Below are positions 1 through 6,813 of a DNA stretch of 23,357 nucleotides, in pieces (position 1 is the stretch's first letter; each line of letters begins with the position of its first letter). Source of the DNA: Opitutia bacterium UBA6410 (GTDB lineage Bacteria; Verrucomicrobiota; Verrucomicrobiia; Opitutales; Intestinicryptomonadaceae); NCBI GenBank assembly GCA_002437405.1, contig DJPO01000059.1:1-23357 (forward strand). Reading direction: 5' to 3'. The notes below the pieces were generated by a model that was not told the origin of the DNA, did not search any database, and was given only the letters and a program-made list of their open reading frames with translations. The position numbers and the translations under genes were made by a program.

Positions 1-5
1 GCGCA

Positions 6-91
6 ATTGGGCTTCGCCCAATCACCGAAAGGGGGAATAACCGTCGCGGGGGATAGGCGATATTGGCTACGCCAATTCGCCGAAAGGGGGG
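6..91. repeat. Two hairpin-plus-tail repeat units, about 56 bp period
   Basis: Two related units lie in tandem. Unit 1 has stem ATTGGGC (6-12), loop TTC and GCCCAAT (16-22), then CACCGAAAGGGGG. Unit 2 has stem ATTGGC (62-67), loop TAC and GCCAAT (71-76), then TCGCCGAAAGGGGG. The arms differ by compensating changes, so the hairpin rather than the exact sequence is kept. They look like REP-type intergenic elements, and the array may continue left of the window. The repeat is seen directly; the element class is inferred. Confidence 0.6.
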
Positions 92-105
92 CTATGCCCC
101 CCTTT
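83..105. terminator. Perfect 10-bp hairpin upstream of metF
   Basis: AAAGGGGGGC (83-92), loop TAT and GCCCCCCTTT (96-105) form a perfect 10-bp stem. No T run follows (next bases CAATAAAG), so it is either a weak terminator for a gene left of the window or part of the adjoining repeat element. Confidence 0.4.
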
Positions 106-151
106 CAATAAAGTCTTGACTGGGGATTTTGATGATAGAAGATTTGGGGGT

Positions 152-1033
152 ATGTTGAAAATCGGTAATAATATCGCGGAGATTTTTTCAAGTAAGCGCC
201 CTGTTTTTTCGGTCGAGTTTTTCCCGCCGAAGACGGAGGAGGGGGCGCGCCAGATTTTGCGTACGGCAAATAAGCTCAAGCCGCTGAAGCCCGACTTTGT
301 TTCGATTACATACGGGGCGGGCGGGTCGAGCCGCGAGCGCACCATTGAGTACGGCGAGCTTTTGAGAGAGATTTTCGATTTCGAGGTGATGCCGCATTTG
401 GCATGCTACGGACATTCCAAGGCGGAGGTTGCGGCGGTATTGGACAGAATCGCGGCTTCGGGGCTGCGCAACGTGATGGCTCTGCGCGGAGACAAACCGC
501 GCGACGGGTCGGTTGCGCCCAATCCCGACGGATTCGCGCACGCCAACGAGCTTGTCGAATTCATACGCTCGCGCTACCCCGATTTCGGAATCGGTTGCGC
601 GGGGTATCCCGAAAAGCACCCCGAAGCTCCGACGCTGGAGGCGGACATCGACAATTTAAAGCGCAAGGTCGACGCGGGGGCGGATTTTATCACTACCCAG
701 ATGTTTTTCGACAACTCGCACTTTTTTGCATTCGTCGAAAAATGCCGCAAGGCGGGAATCGACAAACCGATAGTCGCGGGGCTTTTGCCCGCACTCTCGC
801 TAAAGCAGCTCGCAAACTTCAAGGCGATGTGCTCGACGGAAATCCCCTCGAAGCTTGTCGAAAGTCTGGAGGCGGCTGGCGAATCCGCCGAGGCGCAGGC
901 ACAGGCGGGGCTTGATTGGGCGAGCCGTCAAATCGACGAACTCGTCGCGCAGAACGTTGCGGGAATCCACTTGTATATTTTGAACAGGGCGGAGTCCGCG
1001 CTGAAGCTTTCGGCGAAAATCGTGAACGCGTAG
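152..1033 (+). CDS. metF: 5,10-methylenetetrahydrofolate reductase
   Basis: Cytoplasmic flavoprotein of the MetF family. It reduces 5,10-methylene-THF to 5-methyl-THF, the methyl donor for methionine synthesis. The protein is 293 aa from the ATG at 152, close to the usual size of about 296 aa. The N-terminal strand SVEFFPPKTEEG carries the conserved Glu (E22); SITYGAGGS and NVMALRGDKP are typical folate/FAD-pocket segments, and ITTQMFFDN lies in the C-terminal half of the TIM barrel. The frame is open upstream to a TTG at 116, but the ATG at 152 gives the family-like N-terminus and follows a GGGGG tract, so I chose it. A HAD phosphatase follows after 21 nt and is probably co-transcribed. No SAM riboswitch is evident in the 115 nt upstream, which instead hold hairpin repeats. 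Confidence 0.95.
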   Translation: MLKIGNNIAEIFSSKRPVFSVEFFPPKTEEGARQILRTANKLKPLKPDFVSITYGAGGSSRERTIEYGELLREIFDFEVMPHLACYGHSKAEVAAVLDRIAASGLRNVMALRGDKPRDGSVAPNPDGFAHANELVEFIRSRYPDFGIGCAGYPEKHPEAPTLEADIDNLKRKVDAGADFITTQMFFDNSHFFAFVEKCRKAGIDKPIVAGLLPALSLKQLANFKAMCSTEIPSKLVESLEAAGESAEAQAQAGLDWASRQIDELVAQNVAGIHLYILNRAESALKLSAKIVNA

Positions 1034-1054
1034 TTTTTGAGGGGAAAATTTTTT

Positions 1055-1711
1055 ATGCGGAAAATCGACACGCTTCTCTTCGATTTCGACGGCGTAATTG
1101 CGGATACCGAAAGCCAGTACACGCGGTTTTGGCGCGAATATTTTTCGGAAAATTCTAATGTGAATCCAGAGGAATTTGCGCTGAAAGTCAAGGGGACGCC
1201 GCTTAAAAAGATTTTCGAAACCTACTTTTCGGGGTTGGGTGAAGACGAATTTGCGCGGCTTACCGAAAAGCTTGCGGCGTTCGAAAAGACTCTCGACTAT
1301 TCGCCGATTCGGGGCGTTGTGGAGTTTATCGAAGCGGCGAGGGCGCGCGGATTCAAAACGGGGCTTGTTACAAGCTCGGGCGCGAACAAAATGCGCTCGG
1401 TTTTCGAAAAGACGCAGTACGGGAAACTCTTCGACACTCTCATTACGGCGCAGGATATTACCATCGGAAAGCCCGACCCGATGTGCTATTTGCTCGGGGC
1501 GAAGCGGCTGGAATCCGCGCCCGAAAATTGCGCGGTGTTCGAGGATTCCCTGACGGGCTTGAAGGCGGGGCGGAGCGCGGGTATGTTTGTCGTCGGGCTT
1601 TTGACGACTTTCCCGCGGGCGCAGGTCGAGCCGCTAAGCGACGTTGTAATCGGCGATTTTGCCGACGCGTCCGCCGTATTCGCCATTTTGGACGGCGTGG
1701 CGCAAAAATAA
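1055..1711 (+). CDS. HAD-superfamily hydrolase (beta-phosphoglucomutase/phosphatase-like)
   Basis: A 218-aa HAD subfamily I protein. The four motifs are visible: DFDGV with nucleophile D10 and acid D12, LVTSSG (motif II Ser/Thr), the Lys of GKPDP (motif III) and FEDSLTGLKAG (motif IV acidic). A helical cap sits between motifs I and II. This arrangement fits small-molecule phosphatases or beta-phosphoglucomutase-type enzymes, and the substrate cannot be read from sequence. The start is the ATG at 1055, preceded by GAGGGG about 10 nt upstream; a TTG at 1037 in the same frame is less likely. It lies 21 nt after metF. Its stop is 4 nt from the stop of the convergent response regulator, and no terminator separates them. 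Confidence 0.85.
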   Translation: MRKIDTLLFDFDGVIADTESQYTRFWREYFSENSNVNPEEFALKVKGTPLKKIFETYFSGLGEDEFARLTEKLAAFEKTLDYSPIRGVVEFIEAARARGFKTGLVTSSGANKMRSVFEKTQYGKLFDTLITAQDITIGKPDPMCYLLGAKRLESAPENCAVFEDSLTGLKAGRSAGMFVVGLLTTFPRAQVEPLSDVVIGDFADASAVFAILDGVAQK

Positions 1712-1715
1712 AAAA

Positions 1716-3125
1716 CTATCCGTTTTCTGCGAGCTTTCTGTAGAGCGTGCGGCGGCTGATTCCGAGTATTTCGGCGGCTTTGCTTTTGTTGCCGCCCGCG
1801 GCTTCGAGGGCGCGTTTAATCAGGGCGTCTTCGTTCTCCTTTTTCGTGGGCACGGGCAGCTGCGGGGCGACGGCGGTCGGGGTTTGCTTTGACGGCGCGG
1901 CGGGCGGCGTTTTGTACGTTTCGTCCAAGTCGGCGACGTCGATTTTCCGCACGGGGCTCATAACCACGACGTTTTCGCAGAAATTGCGAAGCTCGCGGAT
2001 ATTCCCCGGCCACGGGTAGCGCACGAGCAGCTCGAGGGCGGCGGGAGTGAACTCGACGGGTTGGGTTTCGTTCTCCTTTGCGTAATATTTCGAGTAGGCG
2101 TCGAGCAGGTTGGGTATGTCCTGCGGGTGCTCGCGCAGCGGCGGAATTTTTATCTCCACGACGTCGAGCCTGTAGTAGAGGTCGGAGCGGAAATCCCCGC
2201 TTTGGGCGAGAGCCTTGAGGTCGCGGTTTGTGGCGCAGACGATTCTGACGTCCACGCGTATGCTCTCGTTTCCGCCGATTCTCTCGAGCGTTTTCGTCTC
2301 GAGAAAGCGCAGTAGCTTCACCTGCGTTGCGGCGTCGATTTCGCCGATTTCGTCGAGGAAAATCGTGCCGCCGTCCGCCGCCTCGAAGCGTCCGATTCTA
2401 CGGTTGACCGCGCCCGTGAACGCCCCCTTTTCGTAGCCGAAAAGCTCGCTTTCGAGGAGGTTCGAGGGAATCGCCGCGCAGTGGACGGGCACGAAGGGCT
2501 TGTCGGCTCTGGGGCTGGAGACGTGTATCAAATGGGCGATGAGCTCCTTGCCCGTGCCCGTCTCGCCCGTGATTGTAATCGTGGCTTTCGAGTGCGCCGC
2601 CTGAGTTGCGCGCTCGACGACCTCGCGCATCTTCGGGCTTTGCGCGATTATGTCGCCGAGTTCGAAGTGCCCGTTTGCCACCTGCGTTGCGGCGGCGTGT
2701 TTTTTCTGCGCCCGCGCCTTTTCGATTTTTGCGTCGAGCCGCGTTTTCTGCTCCTCGATTTTTTCGGCGCGCTTGGTTAGTGCCTTTTTCAAAATGTCCT
2801 CGAGCCTGTCCACGTCGATGGGCTTGGAGAGGAAATCCGTAGCGCCGCGCTTCATCGCCTCGACCGCCGTCTCGACGTTGCCGTAGGCGGTGAGCATTAT
2901 GCACACGGGCTCGGAGGGCAGGGAAATCGCCTTGTCGATGACGCTAAGCCCCGATTTGCCCGACATTCTGAGGTCGGTGATTACCGCGTCGAAATTTTCG
3001 GCGTCCATCAGCTTTATCGCCTCGTCCGCATCGGCGGCGGCGAGAACGTCGTAGTCGTCGGAAAGCACGGCGGCGAGTCCGTCGCGCGTGTTTTTTTCGT
3101 CGTCAACTATTAAAACGCTTTGCAT
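1716..3125 (-). CDS. Sigma54-dependent response regulator (NtrC/AtoC/ZraR type)
   Basis: A 469-aa three-domain transcription activator. Residues 1-115 are a receiver domain with acidic pocket D8/D9, phospho-acceptor D51 (ITDLRM), T79 and K101. A charged helical linker follows (about 105-145). The AAA+ domain (about 155-395) has Walker A GETGTGKE (187-194), the sigma54-contact loop GAFTGA (234-239) and Walker B TIFLDEI. A Fis-type helix-turn-helix ends the protein (AAEILGISRRTLYRKL). The family hydrolyses ATP to open sigma54-RNA polymerase complexes once phosphorylated. No histidine kinase is encoded in the window, so the partner is unknown. It lies 12 nt after the L,D-transpeptidase-like gene on the same strand, so the two are probably co-transcribed. 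I saw no obvious -24/-12 sigma54 promoter nearby, but this was not an exhaustive search. Confidence 0.95.
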   Translation of the reverse strand: MQSVLIVDDEKNTRDGLAAVLSDDYDVLAAADADEAIKLMDAENFDAVITDLRMSGKSGLSVIDKAISLPSEPVCIMLTAYGNVETAVEAMKRGATDFLSKPIDVDRLEDILKKALTKRAEKIEEQKTRLDAKIEKARAQKKHAAATQVANGHFELGDIIAQSPKMREVVERATQAAHSKATITITGETGTGKELIAHLIHVSSPRADKPFVPVHCAAIPSNLLESELFGYEKGAFTGAVNRRIGRFEAADGGTIFLDEIGEIDAATQVKLLRFLETKTLERIGGNESIRVDVRIVCATNRDLKALAQSGDFRSDLYYRLDVVEIKIPPLREHPQDIPNLLDAYSKYYAKENETQPVEFTPAALELLVRYPWPGNIRELRNFCENVVVMSPVRKIDVADLDETYKTPPAAPSKQTPTAVAPQLPVPTKKENEDALIKRALEAAGGNKSKAAEILGISRRTLYRKLAENG

Positions 3126-3137
3126 TTTTTATCCCTA

Positions 3138-3671
3138 TTATTCGCCAATAAATACTATTGAATTGTTTTCGACAAGGTCAAAAAGTTCCGCGACGTCGCG
3201 GTTCGAAAGCAGGACGCAGCCGTGGCTGTTGGGCGTGCCGATTTTGTCCTCCTGATTCGTCCCGTGGATATACACGAAGCGCGCGTAGGTGTCGACGTTC
3301 CCGCCCGCGTTTTTGCCGTCCTCCAGCCCGCGCAGGCGCATTATGCGCGTTGTAATCAGGTTCTTCGCCTGTTCCTCTCGGCTTTGCTCCTCGACCAGCC
3401 CCTGCGGAACCCGCGCCCGAAAGACGGTGCGCAGCCTCTCGCCCGCCCCGATTTTCCCGTCGATTTTATGCAGCCCCGTGGGAGTTCCCAGCGAGCCCTC
3501 GACGCAGCTTGGCGGCTTGCGGGAAGTCGAGACATCGTAGGACTTTTCGAGCCTTCCGCCGTCGAACAAAAAAAGCTTTTGCCGCGCAATCGAAACGTAA
3601 ATTAAGTGTTGCGTGGCGCGAACTTTTAATTCATTACAGGCATTTACAATTTTTTTAAGCAAAGTATCCAT
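3138..3671 (-). CDS. L,D-transpeptidase-like protein (YkuD domain)
   Basis: A 177-aa protein. It opens with a beta-rich segment typical of YkuD domains (HLIYVSIARQKLFLFDGG, then TPTGLHKI). The catalytic signature is HG (136-137) followed eleven residues later by SHGC, with the nucleophile at C152. YkuD enzymes form 3-3 peptidoglycan cross-links or attach proteins to peptidoglycan. Two oddities: there is no signal peptide or membrane anchor, and the Arg that normally follows SHGC(I/V) is Leu (SHGCVLLSN). The start is the ATG at 3671; an upstream in-frame ATG at 3695 would add eight hydrophobic residues (MPILYFLF) and run into asd. Downstream, 12 nt away, is the sigma54 response regulator. The fold assignment is firm; enzymatic activity and location are uncertain. 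Confidence 0.8.
   Translation of the reverse strand: MDTLLKKIVNACNELKVRATQHLIYVSIARQKLFLFDGGRLEKSYDVSTSRKPPSCVEGSLGTPTGLHKIDGKIGAGERLRTVFRARVPQGLVEEQSREEQAKNLITTRIMRLRGLEDGKNAGGNVDTYARFVYIHGTNQEDKIGTPNSHGCVLLSNRDVAELFDLVENNSIVFIGE
3645..3650 (+). promoter_or_regulatory. Candidate -10 element for asd inside the divergent gene
   Basis: TACAAT lies 20 nt upstream of the asd ATG in an AT-rich stretch (TACAATTTTTTTAAG). No good -35 box is seen. A matching TATATT lies on the opposite strand at 3680-3685, 9 nt before the ATG of the divergent gene. Both would place promoters inside the neighbour's coding sequence. Confidence 0.3.
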
Positions 3672-4674
3672 GAATAAAAAATATAGAATAGGCATAGTCG
3701 GCGCGACAGGCGCGGTCGGTCAGGAGCTTCTCGAACTTCTCTTTGCGAGAAACTTTCCGATGTCTTCCCTTACACTTTTGGCATCGGCAAGAAGCGCGGG
3801 CAAGAAAATTTCGCACGCGGGGCAAACATTTACGGTCGAAGAGGCAAAACCCGAAAGTTTCGAAAATCTCGACATCGCGATTTTCTCGGCGGGCGGCAGC
3901 GTCTCCAAGGCTCTCGTCCCCGAGGCTGCAAAGCGCGGGTGTATAGCAATCGACAACAGCTCGGCGTTCCGCATGGATCCCGAAGTTCCGCTCGTCGTCC
4001 CCGAAGTCAACCCCGAGGCGGTCAAGGCGCACAAAAACATCATCGCAAACCCCAACTGTACGACGGCGATTTCCCTGATGGCTCTCTGCCCGCTCCACCG
4101 CAGATTCGGTCTGAAACGCTTTTTCGCGTCCACCTATCAGGCGGTTTCGGGCACGGGCGTTGCGGCGATGCAGGAGCTTGAAAATCAGGTCAAGGCGTTC
4201 GCCGAAGGGCGCGAAATGCCCGTTTCGGTGTATCCCTACCAGATCGCCTTCAACGTGATTCCGCACGTTGACGTATTCCTCGACAACGGCTACACGAAGG
4301 AGGAAATGAAGATGCTCAACGAAACGCGCAAGATTATGAGCCTTCCCGAAGTGAAGTGCTCGACGACCTGCGTGCGCGTTCCCGTTATGCGCGCGCACAG
4401 CGTGGCAATCAACGCGGAATTCGAAAAGCCCGTCGATGTCGAAGAGGCGCGCAGGGTTGTTTCGGAATTTTCGGGCGCGGTTCTCGACGACGACGTCGCC
4501 GAAAAGAAATACCCGATGCCCCTTAAATACCAGCGCAAGGTAAAGTGCGGCGTAGGCAGAATCCGCAAGGACTTGGCGTTCGACAACGGACTTTCGTTCT
4601 GGGTCGCGGGCGACCAGCTCTGGAAGGGCGCGGCTCTCAACGCGGTGCAAATCGCGGAACTGCTCGTAAAGTAG
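3670..4674 (+). CDS. asd: Aspartate-semialdehyde dehydrogenase
   Basis: A 334-aa cytoplasmic NADP-dependent enzyme that converts aspartyl-4-phosphate to aspartate-4-semialdehyde, the branch to lysine/diaminopimelate, threonine and methionine. Seen: the N-terminal nucleotide-binding loop GIVGATGAVGQ (8-18), IDNSSAFRM, the catalytic Cys in ANPNCTT (C130), the STYQAVSGTG segment with Gln157, and RVPVMRAHS with the active-site His. Length fits the family. The start is the ATG at 3670 (MNKKYRIGIVG), giving the family-like N-terminus; extension to the TTG at 3613 adds unrelated residues. Its ATG overlaps the divergent transpeptidase ATG in the tetranucleotide CATG. No Shine-Dalgarno sequence is evident. 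A strong terminator follows 20 nt after the stop. Confidence 0.96.
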   Translation: MNKKYRIGIVGATGAVGQELLELLFARNFPMSSLTLLASARSAGKKISHAGQTFTVEEAKPESFENLDIAIFSAGGSVSKALVPEAAKRGCIAIDNSSAFRMDPEVPLVVPEVNPEAVKAHKNIIANPNCTTAISLMALCPLHRRFGLKRFFASTYQAVSGTGVAAMQELENQVKAFAEGREMPVSVYPYQIAFNVIPHVDVFLDNGYTKEEMKMLNETRKIMSLPEVKCSTTCVRVPVMRAHSVAINAEFEKPVDVEEARRVVSEFSGAVLDDDVAEKKYPMPLKYQRKVKCGVGRIRKDLAFDNGLSFWVAGDQLWKGAALNAVQIAELLVK

Positions 4675-4693
4675 TACGGAATTTTTTTAGGCG

Positions 4694-4727
4694 GCCGACG
4701 GTGTTTTTACCGTCGGCTGTTTTTTTT
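4694..4727 (+). terminator. Intrinsic terminator after asd
   Basis: GCCGACGGT (4694-4702), a 6-nt loop and ACCGTCGGC (4709-4717) form a perfect 9-bp GC-rich stem, followed by TG and eight Ts. It sits 20 nt after the asd stop and separates asd from the next operon. Confidence 0.92.
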
Positions 4728-4764
4728 GCGCGGTTGAAAATCGGCGCGCGGAGATTTTACCCGT

Positions 4765-4784
4765 AAAAACGCGACAAAAACGCG
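4765..4784. repeat. Short direct repeat AAAAACGCG with 11-bp period
   Basis: AAAAACGCG occurs at 4765-4773 and 4776-4784, with start points 11 bp apart (about one helical turn). A short inverted repeat CGGCGCG (4742-4748)/CGCGCCG (4781-4787) overlaps it. It lies between the asd terminator and the start of the 4843-14033 operon, where promoter and operator sites are expected. A regulatory role is a guess. Confidence 0.25.
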
Positions 4785-4842
4785 CCGCGCATTCGGTTAA
4801 AAATTGTTTGCCTAAGCCGATTCCAAATGGGATATTTTTATT

Positions 4843-6231
4843 ATGAGACGTTTTTTTGCGATTTTGATTTCCGTCGCCGCGGCACTTTCGGCAGCCGCGC
4901 AACAGCCCGAATTTGAGGCTATATTCCGCGAGCGCGCCAAAACGTGCGTGGGCGTAAAATACATTCTCGAAATGGAGGAGAGCCGCACGGAAGTCCGCAC
5001 GGGCGGACTCGTTGCGCGCCCCGACGGCACGGTCATTATGCCGTCTTCGGCGATTCCGTATTTTTCGCGCCCGTCGAACCTCAAGGACTTCCGCATATTT
5101 TTCGAGGGCGGGGATTCGGACGGATACTCGGCGGATTTTCTCGGCTTCGACGCCGCGTGGCGCGTCTATTTTTTGCGCATAAAAAACGGACTTCCGAAGG
5201 GCGTGAAGGCGGTCTCGGAATTTAAGAGCTCGAAGCTCGGGCTTGGCGACTGGGCGTGGGGCGTGGAAATCGCCGATTCGCTCGACTACGCGCCGTGCGT
5301 GCGCAGGTCGTATGTAATGCTCGCGGACGTTACGGAAAAGAACGAGGCGGTTTTCGCCAATCCGATAGCGGGCAAGGGGCTTGGCGTGTTCGACGCCAAC
5401 GGCGACTTCGCTGGTTGGGCGCAGGATTCCGCCGTAGACTTCTACACGATGATTTTTTCGAACAACCAAAGCATACCCGTACGCCTGCGCGACGACCCGC
5501 TTTCGCGGACGGTCGTCCCCGCCGACTCGCTCCCCGCAATCCTCGCGCGGATTCCCTCGAAGCCCGAGGGCGACAAGTCGGGCTGGATAGGCATTAGCGA
5601 CATACGCCCCGTAAAGCGCGAGGTCGCGAAGTTTATGGGCATCGAAAAAATCGGCGCGGTTGTCGTCGGGCGCGTGTTCGACGATTCTCCCGCGAAAAAG
5701 GCGGGCGTTGCCGAGGGCGACATCATCGTGGAATTCGACGGTAAACCCCTGCCGAGGCTGCGCTCCGACGACTCCACGCTTTCGGCGTTCATCTTCAAAA
5801 ACAAGCAGCTCAAGCCCGACACCCAGCACAAAATGAAGGTAATGCGCGGCGACAAGACGCTCGAGCTGCAGTTCACGACGGGCACGTTCCCGCGCGAATT
5901 GCGCGAAAGCCAATATAAATATTTCAAGCGACTTGGATTCTCGGTGCGTGAATTTGTCTTCGACGACGCGATTTCCCGCAAAATGCGCACGTCGTCTTCG
6001 CAGTCGCCCGTCGTGCAGTTCGTCAAGCGCAACAGCCCCGCGGCGTCCGCGCAGCCTAACGGTTTGTCGCCTTCGGTGATAATCCGCGAAATCAATTCCC
6101 AGCCCGTGAAAAGCTACGAGCAGGCGGTCGAGACTCTGTCGAAAATCGACGCCGACAAGGGAGTCTCCGACTTGGTGTTGCTCGTCGAGGACTACAAGGA
6201 AACCAAACTTTTGCGTGTGAAATTGGACTGA
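4843..6231 (+). CDS. Exported HtrA-like PDZ protein, probably protease-inactive
   Basis: A 462-aa protein with an N-terminal signal peptide (MRRFFAILISVAAALSAAAQ, cleavage probably near residue 19-20). The region to about residue 235 has the strand pattern of a trypsin-like HtrA domain, but the catalytic elements are absent. Where the His motif is expected there is GTVIMPSSAI, and where GNSGGP is expected there is GKGLGVFDANGDFAGW. A clear PDZ domain follows (about 246-345, with SPAKKAGVAEGDIIVEFDG) and a second, weaker PDZ-like segment ends the protein (about 365-462). I infer a periplasmic scaffold or chaperone rather than a protease. It is the first gene of the TonB-type operon, 3 nt from the next start, so it may act on components of that envelope system. 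The PDZ call is firm; the pseudo-protease call is moderate. Confidence 0.8.
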   Translation: MRRFFAILISVAAALSAAAQQPEFEAIFRERAKTCVGVKYILEMEESRTEVRTGGLVARPDGTVIMPSSAIPYFSRPSNLKDFRIFFEGGDSDGYSADFLGFDAAWRVYFLRIKNGLPKGVKAVSEFKSSKLGLGDWAWGVEIADSLDYAPCVRRSYVMLADVTEKNEAVFANPIAGKGLGVFDANGDFAGWAQDSAVDFYTMIFSNNQSIPVRLRDDPLSRTVVPADSLPAILARIPSKPEGDKSGWIGISDIRPVKREVAKFMGIEKIGAVVVGRVFDDSPAKKAGVAEGDIIVEFDGKPLPRLRSDDSTLSAFIFKNKQLKPDTQHKMKVMRGDKTLELQFTTGTFPRELRESQYKYFKRLGFSVREFVFDDAISRKMRTSSSQSPVVQFVKRNSPAASAQPNGLSPSVIIREINSQPVKSYEQAVETLSKIDADKGVSDLVLLVEDYKETKLLRVKLD

Positions 6232-6234
6232 TTT

Positions 6235-6813
6235 ATGCGCGGAATTTTTGCGGCACTTTTATTTTTTGCGGGAGCGGTAGCGGCATTCTGCGAGACGTTT
6301 GCCGAAGCCGACGCCAGACTTCGCGGCGAGGCTCGGGCGCAGTTTGAGTCGGCTCGAAAACGCGCGGATTTTGCGGCGAAAGCCAAGTTGCTCGACGCCG
6401 AAATTTCGGCGTCGGAGGCGGTTCTCGAATCGCTTTTGCGCCGCGCGGAAATTCTTGCAAAACGCTTGGAAAACGCGCGTGCAGCGGACGCGCCCGTCGC
6501 CGAAAAAATCGCGCGCGACAAAGTCGCGCTTGCAGAAATTTCCCGCAAACTCGACGCTCTGTACGCCGCGCTTTCCGCCGCCGCCGACAAGGCGGGGCTT
6601 GCGACGGAAAAACTTTCGGCATCGGACTTCGGAAAACTTTCGGCGGCCGAAAAATTCTCGCAGTTTGCCGAATTCTACAAGCAGTGCCTTTCCGCCGATA
6701 CGAAAGTTTATTCGGAAAAACCGCAGCTACGCACGGGCGTTTTCGCGCGCGCGGCGGGTAGGCGAGTCTCGGGGGACTTTGCAGAAATCGAAGTTGAAGG
6801 AGGCGCGAAATGA
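6235..6813 (+). CDS. Secreted coiled-coil protein, DUF3450-like by context
   Basis: A 192-aa protein with a signal peptide (MRGIFAALLFFAGAVAAFCE) and a long Ala/Glu/Lys/Arg-rich helical stretch (about 20-130) predicted to form coiled coil. A short non-helical C-terminal end follows (QLRTGVFARAAGRRVSG). I do not recognise it with certainty from sequence. Its place directly before an ExbB with a periplasmic extension is the place held by a DUF3450-family protein in Vibrio TonB2-type operons, so a periplasmic partner of that ExbB is the likeliest role. Its stop overlaps the next start (ATGA), suggesting translational coupling. It is shorter than the usual DUF3450 size of about 250 aa, so the family assignment is inference. 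Confidence 0.65.
   Translation: MRGIFAALLFFAGAVAAFCETFAEADARLRGEARAQFESARKRADFAAKAKLLDAEISASEAVLESLLRRAEILAKRLENARAADAPVAEKIARDKVALAEISRKLDALYAALSAAADKAGLATEKLSASDFGKLSAAEKFSQFAEFYKQCLSADTKVYSEKPQLRTGVFARAAGRRVSGDFAEIEVEGGAK

Noticed and set aside
1..151. SAM-type riboswitch upstream of metF
   Set aside because: The hairpins are short simple stems forming a repeat pattern; I could not fit the conserved core of a known SAM riboswitch.
3655..4650. 331-codon minus-strand frame opposite asd
   Set aside because: It is a complete shadow of asd, which has all family motifs; no independent start context or homology is recognised.
4687..5913. 408-codon minus-strand frame across the asd terminator and PDZ gene
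   Set aside because: It runs through a strong terminator and opposite a gene with a signal peptide and PDZ domain; it shows no domain of its own.
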